Source: CAYMTT01 sp964393465
GTDB taxonomy: Bacteria; Patescibacteriota; Minisyncoccia; Minisyncoccales; MHMH01
Direction of reading: 5' to 3'
Assembly: GCA_964393465.1 (NCBI GenBank)
Contig: CAYMTT010000011.1
Coordinates: 1 to 28,067 of the forward strand
DNA length: 28,067 bases
In this document: in pieces, positions 22,051-28,067 of the stretch
Layout: each line of letters opens with the position of its first letter
Numbering within the stretch: position 1 is the stretch's first letter
Notes under the pieces: model-generated
What the model saw: only the letters and a program-made list of their open reading frames with translations
Told to the model about the DNA's origin: nothing
The model's database searches: none
Translations under genes and position numbers: made by a program

Positions 22051-24269
22051 TGAGGCAAAGAATCTAAAAATTCTTGTATTTTCGAGGTCAAATCCGGATT
22101 AATTTCCACCGCTTTCAAAGCGGCCTGCCTAGCCTTGTCGATCTGCCCGGTATTGGCATAGCTGGCCGCCAGCGAAGCCCAGATATTGGAGTTGTCGGGT
22201 TCCGATTCCAAAACCTTCAAGTAAAGAGGAACAAGGGCCTGATCGTCCTGAAGTTGGATATAAATGTTAATCGCTTTTTTTAAATTTTGGACATCGTTCT
22301 GCCAGTAGCTCTCTATCTTTTCCATTTCCCGCCTGGCCTCTGAGGGTTTTCCCGTGGCGCTGTAGGCCATGGCCAGGTACCAGCGGGACTGGTCGTATTC
22401 CGGCTCCAGTTCAAGAGCTTTTTCAAATAGAGCGACCGCTTCCTCGCTCCTGCCTTGGGGAAGCATGACTTCTCCCAGATACCAGTAGCCCTGCTGGTTG
22501 GTGGGGCTCAGCTCTATGGCTCTGGTTAAAACTTCTTCGGCCCTGACCAAATCCCGGGAATTCTGGGTTATATAATATGATACGTTGTAGAGCTTTCCGA
22601 GAAACAAATGGGGCCTGAAGTCCAGAGAATTTTGTTCTGCGCTTTTTTCCATTTCCTTTTTGGCCAAAGCCGAAGCTTCCAAAAGATACTGGGCCTGTCC
22701 GGACTGCCCGACGATGTTTCTGGTCACCCTCTGGGAAAAATGCTCCCTCGGCTCGTATTTTATCATCAAGGAATTGAGGGATTTTTTAAAGTTGTCGATG
22801 GAAGCTTCCAGTTCCTGGATGCCCAGCATCTGGACTGTATGGTAGCCCGCCTTGATGGGCTGGATATTTCCCAGGTACAAAGAAACCAGAGTGGCAACCA
22901 GCACTAAAGATCCAAAGAAAGGCCCCACCTTCCTTCTTTTGGGCTCTGCCTCCTCTTTTCCTCCCCAGACCAGAAAACCGATGAAGGCCAGAACCAAGAA
23001 GAAAACCAAATATGTGTTTATCATGTCGAAAACCAGCATATTGTGGAAAAAGTATATCACCAAAAGCACTCCCATGCCCAAGGGCAGAAAAATGTCCCTT
23101 ATATTCGAAATCCTGGGAATGATTTTCAGAATTCCGAATAAAGCCGTACCGAAAATGGCCAGATAGCTCAAAAAACCCACCGCTCCCATGGTCACCAGAG
23201 TGTCCATGACGATGTTGTGGGCCCTGTCGAACCAAATTTCTTTTCCGCATCTGGCAGTAAACAAACAAGGATTGAAATTCTGATTGAAAGCGACGTTGAA
23301 GTTTTCCGGCCCCCAGCCCAGCACGGGCCTTTCCTTGAAGCCCTCCCAAGCCATTTCCCAGACCGTAAAACGGGGAGTCATCTGCTTGTAAAGGAGCTTG
23401 TCCGCCCTGTCTTTCAGAAATGGCGGCTGGAAAACCAGAGCCAGGCTAACGGATATTATCAAAAACAAGACTACCGCCCAGGCCAGGCGCTTGAGGTTCT
23501 TCCTTCTTGAAAAGAAAAGATAGCCCATGGCCAGAAGGAATATGCCGAGCCAAAAAGAGGCATGGGCGCCCCTGGCAGAAACATCAAATACGACATAAAG
23601 CATCGGAACCAGGCTGATCCCCGCAAAAATACGCCAGCCTCCTTTTTTGGAAAGAAAAAGCGCGACGGCAAAGAAAATGTCAAACAGCAGGTAGGCTGCC
23701 ATAAAGGAAGTGTTTCCGATGGTCCCCCCTCCCCTGGTGGAAATGCCTTTTCCGCTTAGAATGTAAAGGCTCAAGATAACCCCGACGATTATGGAAACTC
23801 CCAACAACCTTTCCCAATCTTTCCTTTCCTTGAAAACGCCGCTCAAAACTATGAAAAAGGCCAGAAGATGGAGCATGGTCCAGATCCCGGTCATCCTTTC
23901 GTAGGTGGACCAGAAGGACCTGTCAAAGTTTATGCCCGTAAAGGAAGTGAGGATAAACACGGCAATAAACAGGAAAACGGCTATGGCCAGAGGATTTATT
24001 TTCGGCCTGTACCTGGAATTGGAAGCTGCCAGCAATAAATAGGCGGCAAATATTATCTCTACCCCTATCCTGAAGAAAGTGGTCTTGGGGGCCACAAAAG
24101 GGAAAAAGAATTTAGTGCTTACCACCAAAGGGGAAAAAAGAACGATGTAGATGCCGCAGGTTATAACAAAAAGACAGGCTTTCTCAAAGCCGGAAGAAAA
24201 CAGAACTTTCTTTTCTGGCTGCTCTTCCTGGTTCCTTTTTTCTTTTTTCTCTCTTGATTGTTTTCCCAC
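22047..24269 (-). CDS. O-antigen ligase-like (Wzy_C) membrane protein with C-terminal TPRs
   Basis: A 740-residue protein. Its N-terminus is charged (rich in Lys/Glu), then about 10-12 hydrophobic segments reach to about residue 475. The Wzy_C/WaaL signature R-x3-W-x2-A-x2-G-F...PVLGWGPENFNVAF and the periplasmic FDRAHN motif (with the catalytic-type His) are seen. Four or so TPR repeats (about 590-740) follow. Such enzymes join lipid-carried glycans to an acceptor (lipid A, protein or another glycan); TPR fusions are often seen in protein-glycosylating or polymerase variants. The start is GTG (24269), right behind a promoter. It overlaps the secreted peptidase, and the phosphoglycosyltransferase lies nearby on the other strand. 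Confidence 0.82.
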   Translation of the reverse strand: MGKQSREKKEKRNQEEQPEKKVLFSSGFEKACLFVITCGIYIVLFSPLVVSTKFFFPFVAPKTTFFRIGVEIIFAAYLLLAASNSRYRPKINPLAIAVFLFIAVFILTSFTGINFDRSFWSTYERMTGIWTMLHLLAFFIVLSGVFKERKDWERLLGVSIIVGVILSLYILSGKGISTRGGGTIGNTSFMAAYLLFDIFFAVALFLSKKGGWRIFAGISLVPMLYVVFDVSARGAHASFWLGIFLLAMGYLFFSRRKNLKRLAWAVVLFLIISVSLALVFQPPFLKDRADKLLYKQMTPRFTVWEMAWEGFKERPVLGWGPENFNVAFNQNFNPCLFTARCGKEIWFDRAHNIVMDTLVTMGAVGFLSYLAIFGTALFGILKIIPRISNIRDIFLPLGMGVLLVIYFFHNMLVFDMINTYLVFFLVLAFIGFLVWGGKEEAEPKRRKVGPFFGSLVLVATLVSLYLGNIQPIKAGYHTVQMLGIQELEASIDNFKKSLNSLMIKYEPREHFSQRVTRNIVGQSGQAQYLLEASALAKKEMEKSAEQNSLDFRPHLFLGKLYNVSYYITQNSRDLVRAEEVLTRAIELSPTNQQGYWYLGEVMLPQGRSEEAVALFEKALELEPEYDQSRWYLAMAYSATGKPSEARREMEKIESYWQNDVQNLKKAINIYIQLQDDQALVPLYLKVLESEPDNSNIWASLAASYANTGQIDKARQAALKAVEINPDLTSKIQEFLDSLPQ

Positions 24270-24276
24270 TTTCTTA

Positions 24277-24305
24277 ATTCTATCTTATCTCCAAAAAGAT
24301 GGCAA
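24277..24305 (-). promoter_or_regulatory. Promoter of the ligase-metallopeptidase operon
   Basis: TTGCCA (24305-24300), a 17-nt spacer and TAGAAT (24282-24277) on the minus strand. Transcription would begin near 24270, at or next to the GTG start (24269), so the mRNA would be leaderless. Confidence 0.5.
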
Positions 24306-24310
24306 CATAG

Positions 24311-24340
24311 AAAAACCCGCCCTTTGGAGGACGGATTTTT
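24311..24340 (-). terminator. Terminator of the zinc-ribbon gene
   Basis: On the minus strand CCGTCC (24334-24329) pairs with GGGCGG (24322-24317), with one G-U pair. TTTTT (24315-24311) follows. The plus-strand form is weaker because of a C-A mismatch. Confidence 0.75.
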
Positions 24341-24349
24341 ACTTTGGAA

Positions 24350-24538
24350 TTATCTGTCGAATCTCTGGTCTCTTTTCTTTCCCCAGCAGTCCCGGCAATA
24401 AATCGGCCTGTCGGGAGCGGGCTTGAAGGGGAGCTCGGTTATTTCCTTTCCGCATTCTGAACACTTCCATTCCCCTTTGAACATCTGGCGGGGAGGAAAA
24501 TCTCTCTGGGGCTTTTCTCCTGAATCTTCAAATGGCAT
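24350..24538 (-). CDS. Small CxxC zinc-ribbon protein
   Basis: A 62-residue protein with CSEC (26-29) and CRDC (48-51) separated by 18 residues, and the family core PFKPAPDRPIYC. This matches the CxxC-x17-CxxC ribbon family frequent in environmental bacterial genomes, and resembles residues 441-472 of the TraD-like ATPase. It has its own promoter (24553-24581) and terminator, so it is an independent gene. It probably binds zinc and nucleic acid or a protein partner. The biochemical role is unknown. Confidence 0.8.
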   Translation of the reverse strand: MPFEDSGEKPQRDFPPRQMFKGEWKCSECGKEITELPFKPAPDRPIYCRDCWGKKRDQRFDR

Positions 24539-24552
24539 ATATTTGATTTTTA

Positions 24553-24581
24553 AAATTAAAGCGACCTTTTATCGCAATCAA
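24553..24581 (-). promoter_or_regulatory. Promoter of the zinc-ribbon gene
   Basis: TTGATT (24581-24576), a 17-nt spacer and TAATTT (24558-24553) on the minus strand. The leader would be about 8 nt, and no ribosome site is present. Confidence 0.4.
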
Positions 24582-24635
24582 AACACAGACACTAATTATG
24601 GTACGCCCGGCCCGGAAAGGTGTCAAGAAAAAGAC

Positions 24636-24664
24636 TTGATTTTTCTCCGTTTTTGAATTATGAT
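24636..24664 (+). promoter_or_regulatory. Promoter of the phosphoglycosyltransferase-cysDN operon
   Basis: TTGATT (24636-24641), a 17-nt spacer and TATGAT (24659-24664). Transcription would start near 24671, which argues for the ATG at 24683 rather than those at 24620 or 24665. Confidence 0.5.
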
Positions 24665-24682
24665 ATGAAATATCGGAAAAAT

Positions 24683-25996
24683 ATGGTGGCCAATATAAAT
24701 GCGCGCAAAATCATGCTTTTTTCGGGGGATGTAGCGGTTCTCTTTCTTTCCTTGCTGGGAGCGCTATTTTTGGGATTCTGGGGGGAATTCACCTGGAAGA
24801 TTTTCAACTTCCACCTTCTGCCCTTTTCGATAATATATGTTTTCTGGCTGGCGATATTCTACGTCTTCGGGCTTTACGACCTGAAAGTGGCAAAACCCGG
24901 CTCTTCCTTTTACACCAAAACTCTGGGCGCATTGACCGCCTGCCTGGGCCTGGGAACGGCCTTTTTCTATCTCTTTCCCTTTTTCGACATCACGCCCAAA
25001 ACCAACCTCTTTCTGAACGTCGCCATTTTCGGAGCCTTGTTCCTCTTGTGGAGAAAGATCTTCCATTCCCTTTTTTCCAAATACCTTTTGAGCAAGGCGG
25101 CCATAGTCGGGGAGAACCCGGAAACAAGAGAGCTGGTAAAAGAGATAATCAACAAGCCCCAGCTGGGATACAGGCTGGAAGAACTGGACCTTGAAAAAGA
25201 CCTGCTCTCCCAGATCAATGAAAAAAAGATAGACACCCTTATAATGGCTACCAACCTGGATTCGGACCCCAAAATGGCAGAAAAGCTCTACGAATGCCTG
25301 CCCGCCCGCCTGAACTTTATCGACTGGGCTTCCGCCTACGAAACCATTTATGAAAAGATACCCGTTTCTTTCATCGGCCGGGCCTGGTTCTTCGACAATC
25401 TCAGGGAAGGCAGCAAGAACTCCTATGACAGGATAAAGAGAGCCGCCGACCTGGTCCTGGCCTCCGCCCTGCTCGTTCTAACCCTGCCCTTGTGGCTTTT
25501 GATATTTTTGGGTATAAAGGTACAAGACAGAGGGCCGATTCTCTACAAGCAAAAGAGGATAGGAAAAGACAGAAGGCCTTTCACGCTTTACAAATTCAGG
25601 TCCATGAAAAAGGGGGCCGAAGACCAAACCGGCCCCGTCTGGTCTTCGGAAGAAGATGCCAGAGTGACAAGGGCAGGGAAAGTTCTAAGGAGGCTCCACC
25701 TGGACGAGCTCCCCCAGATGATAAACGTTCTGAAAGGAGAGATAAGCCTGGCAGGTCCCCGCCCCGAAAGGCCCGAGTTTGTCGAGCAACTGGAAAAAGA
25801 AATCCCCCACTACCACATCAGGCACATAATCAGGCCGGGATTCAGCGGCTGGGCCCAGATAAAGTTCAGGTACGGCAGGTCTGTCATGGACAGCCAGGAA
25901 AAGTTCCAGTACGATCTCTATTATCTTAAAAACAGGAACATCTTTCTGGACCTGGGAATACTTTTGAAAACACTGCAGCTTTTCTTCAAAAAATAA
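24683..25996 (+). CDS. Polyprenyl glycosylphosphotransferase (initiating sugar transferase)
   Basis: A WbaP/EpsE-type enzyme that moves a sugar-1-phosphate from a UDP-sugar to undecaprenyl phosphate, the first step of a surface glycan. There are four or five N-terminal membrane segments, then a CoA-binding-like linker domain. The catalytic bacterial sugar transferase domain comes next: YDRIKRAADLVLA, a membrane-dipping helix, GPILYKQKRIGKDRRPFTLYKFRSM, the Asp-Glu pair in HLDELPQMINVLKGEISLAGPRPERPEF, and RPGFSGWAQI. The ATG at 24683 follows the predicted transcription start; ATGs at 24620 and 24665 are alternatives. Its stop overlaps the cysD ATG by one base. Confidence 0.9.
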   Translation: MVANINARKIMLFSGDVAVLFLSLLGALFLGFWGEFTWKIFNFHLLPFSIIYVFWLAIFYVFGLYDLKVAKPGSSFYTKTLGALTACLGLGTAFFYLFPFFDITPKTNLFLNVAIFGALFLLWRKIFHSLFSKYLLSKAAIVGENPETRELVKEIINKPQLGYRLEELDLEKDLLSQINEKKIDTLIMATNLDSDPKMAEKLYECLPARLNFIDWASAYETIYEKIPVSFIGRAWFFDNLREGSKNSYDRIKRAADLVLASALLVLTLPLWLLIFLGIKVQDRGPILYKQKRIGKDRRPFTLYKFRSMKKGAEDQTGPVWSSEEDARVTRAGKVLRRLHLDELPQMINVLKGEISLAGPRPERPEFVEQLEKEIPHYHIRHIIRPGFSGWAQIKFRYGRSVMDSQEKFQYDLYYLKNRNIFLDLGILLKTLQLFFKK

Positions 25997-26901
25997 TGGA
26001 AAAATACAACCTCGACTATTTAAAAAGACTGGAAGCAGAAAGCATCTATATCCTGCGGGAGGTGGCGGCCGAATTCAAAAATCCGGTGCTTTTGTATTCC
26101 ATAGGAAAGGATTCCTCTGCCACCCTGAGGCTCTGCCAGAAAGCCTTTTATCCCGGAAAAATCCCCTTCCCTCTTTTGCACATAGATACCGGCTACAAGT
26201 TCAAGGAAATGTACGATTTCAGGGACTATTACACAAAAAAGGTGGGAGCCAAGCTCATAGTCCACAAGAACGAGGAGCCCGAAGCCAAAAAGTTCGGATC
26301 CAAAGACGCACATACGGACAACTACATCTACTACAAGAAAACCAAGCCCCTTTTGGAGGCCCTGAAAAAATACGGGTTCGATGCTGCCATCGGAGGGGCC
26401 AGAAGAGAGGAAGAAAAGTCCAGGGCCAAAGAAAGGATATTTTCCCCGAGAAAGGAAATGGGAAGCTGGGACCCCAAAAACCAAAGGCCCGAGCTCTGGC
26501 ACTTGTACAATTCCAGGCTCAAGGAAAAAGAAACAATGAGGGTCTTTCCCCTCTCCAACTGGAACGAAGTGGACATCTGGGCCTACATCAAGAAAGAGAA
26601 TATCGAGGTGGTCCCCCTCTATTTCGCCCAAAAAAGGAAATTGATAAAAAGGAACGGAGTTTTGGTCAGAATGGACGAGTTCAACGAACCCGAAGAAGGA
26701 GAAGAAGTGATAGAGGCTGTATCTCGCTACAGAACCCTGGGATGCTCCCCTTCCACCGGAGCCGTTTTGTCTTCGGCTTCCAGTATAGACGAGATACTTG
26801 AGGAAATAATTAACGCCAAAAAGTCAGAAAGGGAAAACAGGGCCATAGACCAGACTTCCGAATCCTCAATGGAGCAAAAGAAAAAAGAAGGATACTTTTA
26901 A
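25996..26901 (+). CDS. cysD: Sulfate adenylyltransferase subunit 2 (CysD)
   Basis: A 301-residue ATP pyrophosphatase subunit that, with the GTPase CysN, makes adenosine 5'-phosphosulfate from ATP and sulfate. The PP-loop is YSIGKDSS (34-41), with Ile where most CysD have Gly. HIDTGYKFKEMYDFRD, GGARREEEKSRAKERIFSPR and FPLSNWNEVDIWAYI are family hallmarks, and the C-terminal RYRTLGC.P.TGAV block is complete. It is of normal length. TAATG overlap with the sugar transferase and a 1-nt gap to cysN indicate one operon. The partner gene confirms the assignment. Confidence 0.96.
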   Translation: MEKYNLDYLKRLEAESIYILREVAAEFKNPVLLYSIGKDSSATLRLCQKAFYPGKIPFPLLHIDTGYKFKEMYDFRDYYTKKVGAKLIVHKNEEPEAKKFGSKDAHTDNYIYYKKTKPLLEALKKYGFDAAIGGARREEEKSRAKERIFSPRKEMGSWDPKNQRPELWHLYNSRLKEKETMRVFPLSNWNEVDIWAYIKKENIEVVPLYFAQKRKLIKRNGVLVRMDEFNEPEEGEEVIEAVSRYRTLGCSPSTGAVLSSASSIDEILEEIINAKKSERENRAIDQTSESSMEQKKKEGYF

Positions 26902-26902
26902 C

Positions 26903-28067
26903 ATGAAAGCCTACAACCCCCAATTGGAACTGCTGCACCTGGTTATTATGGGAAGCGTGGACGACGGAAAGTCAACGTTCATTGGCAGGCTTTTTTACGA
27001 CCTCGGCGAAATTTACCAAGACCAATTGGAGCAGGTAAAAAAGGTGAGCTCCAGACAGGGCTCAGAAGACCTGGACCTTTCCCTTTTGACAGACGGGCTG
27101 TCCGCAGAAAGGGAGCAGAAAATTACCATTGACGTGGCCTACAGATACCTGTCCACTCCCAAAAGAAGGTTTGTGATAGCCGACGTTCCCGGGCACGAGC
27201 AGTACACCAGAAACATGGCAACCGGAGCTGCCAATTCCAATCTGGCCTTAATAGTGGCGGACGCCCAAAAAGGGCTCTTGCCACAATCAAAAAGGCACCT
27301 TTTCATTTCCTCCCTGCTGGGGGTTCCCCACGTCTTGGTGGTTATAAACAAGATGGACAGAATCGGATACAAAGAAGAGGTGTTCGAAAAGATAAAGTCG
27401 GACTTTACAGACTTTATGGCCAAGCTGAACATCAAGGACGTGCAGTTCGTTCCCGTTTCCTCTTTGAAAGGAGACATGGTGGTAAAGAGAGGCCAAAACA
27501 TGCCCTGGTACCAGGGACCCACCGCCCTGAGCTATCTGGAAAGCGCTCAGGTAACCAGCGACATCAACCTGGTGGACTTCCGCTTTCCCGTCCAATACGT
27601 AATAAGGCCCGACCAGAACTTCAGGGGATATGCGGGCAGAGTGGAAAGCGGAACCATCAAAAAAGGAGAAGAAGTGAAAATACTGCCTTCGGGCCTGGAA
27701 ACAAAAGTAAAGTCAATAATAGTTGGCATGGAAGAAAAAGAAGAGGCCTTTTCCCCTCAGAGCGTTGTTCTGACTTTAGACAAAGAACTGGATGTCAGCA
27801 GAGGAGATATGATAGTCAGAAAGAACAACCTGCCGGAAATCGGGCAGAACTTCGACGCCTTGATTTTCTGGATGTCCAACCAGCCTTTAAGCTCCAGCAA
27901 AAGCTACATTCTAAAGCAGACAACCAAAAGTTCCAGATGCTTTGTAAATAAAATACTTTATAGATTGAACATTGAAACCCTGCACCGGGAAGATTCAAGC
28001 TTCCTGGAGTTCAACGAAATAGGAAGGGCCCAGCTTTCCACAAGCGCCGCTTTGATAATCGACCCCT
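26903..28067 (+). CDS. cysN: Sulfate adenylyltransferase subunit 1 (CysN), 5' part
   Basis: The reading frame starts at ATG 26903, 1 nt after the cysD stop, and runs off the window end (388 codons seen). The GTPase motifs are GSVDDGKST (17-25, P-loop), DVPGHEQY (G3) and NKMD (G4), followed by the beta-barrel domain II (FRGYAGRVESGTIKKGEEV). CysN couples GTP hydrolysis to the unfavourable sulfate activation by CysD. A CysC (APS kinase) domain is often fused to or encoded after CysN. Whether that is so here lies beyond the window. Confidence 0.95.
   Translation, partial: MKAYNPQLELLHLVIMGSVDDGKSTFIGRLFYDLGEIYQDQLEQVKKVSSRQGSEDLDLSLLTDGLSAEREQKITIDVAYRYLSTPKRRFVIADVPGHEQYTRNMATGAANSNLALIVADAQKGLLPQSKRHLFISSLLGVPHVLVVINKMDRIGYKEEVFEKIKSDFTDFMAKLNIKDVQFVPVSSLKGDMVVKRGQNMPWYQGPTALSYLESAQVTSDINLVDFRFPVQYVIRPDQNFRGYAGRVESGTIKKGEEVKILPSGLETKVKSIIVGMEEKEEAFSPQSVVLTLDKELDVSRGDMIVRKNNLPEIGQNFDALIFWMSNQPLSSSKSYILKQTTKSSRCFVNKILYRLNIETLHREDSSFLEFNEIGRAQLSTSAALIIDP

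Noticed and set aside
1..28067. CRISPR array, insertion sequence, prophage or integron
   Set aside because: No regularly spaced direct repeats, transposase, integrase or phage structural genes were seen.

Overview
The window looks like a chromosomal piece of a Candidate Phyla Radiation (Patescibacteria, probably Parcubacteria-like) bacterium. No taxonomic search was possible, so this is inferred from gene style and content. The signs are very tight one-strand gene strings, a shortened phosphoglycerate kinase, a TraD/VirD4-like ATPase paired with a membrane partner, a sigma-region-4/HARE-HTH protein, small CxxC zinc ribbons, a secreted gluzincin with a peptidoglycan-binding-type tail, few Shine-Dalgarno sites, and a 23S rRNA with extra hairpins and no 16S gene upstream.

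Layout. (1) 1-1377, minus: the 5' part of a 23S rRNA gene, cut by the window edge. It is preceded by a promoter/hairpin region (about 1380-1590) and then directly by protein genes. (2) 1593-8294, minus: one operon-like string, transcribed as sigma4-HARE regulator, membrane protein, TraD-like ATPase, pgk, RecJ-like DHH nuclease, rnhA. (3) 8328-11765, minus: secD, metK, secF, with metK sitting between the two Sec genes. (4) 11840-12796: two small proteins of the nucleoside 2-deoxyribosyltransferase-like fold, convergent on a shared bidirectional terminator. Both have strong Shine-Dalgarno sites, unlike most other genes here. (5) 12793-15780, minus: secA followed by a small HD (MESH1/SpoT-like) hydrolase. 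(6) 15801-18970, minus: a tight four-gene operon with pyruvoyl-dependent arginine decarboxylase, a SET-domain lysine methyltransferase, a deoxyhypusine-synthase-family protein and agmatinase. (7) 18982-20136, minus: murB, then a 27-residue extremely lysine-rich micro-ORF with its own terminator. (8) 20218-24305, minus: an O-antigen-ligase-like protein with TPRs, overlapping a secreted metallopeptidase. (9) 24311-24581, minus: a stand-alone zinc ribbon. (10) 24636-28067, plus: a polyprenyl glycosylphosphotransferase followed by cysD and the start of cysN.

How the genes work together. Protein export (SecA, SecD, SecF), cell envelope (MurB, ligase, phosphoglycosyltransferase, secreted protease) and a DNA/protein transfer-type ATPase form the envelope theme. 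SAM synthetase would supply the SET methyltransferase. Arginine decarboxylase and agmatinase would supply putrescine, a plausible substrate or product partner of the deoxyhypusine-synthase homologue. The most unusual part is this last operon. It joins an archaeal-looking polyamine route to two lysine-modifying enzyme families and lies next to a 27-residue peptide with 15 lysines. Sulfate activation (CysDN) behind a sugar-lipid initiating transferase suggests a sulfated surface glycan.
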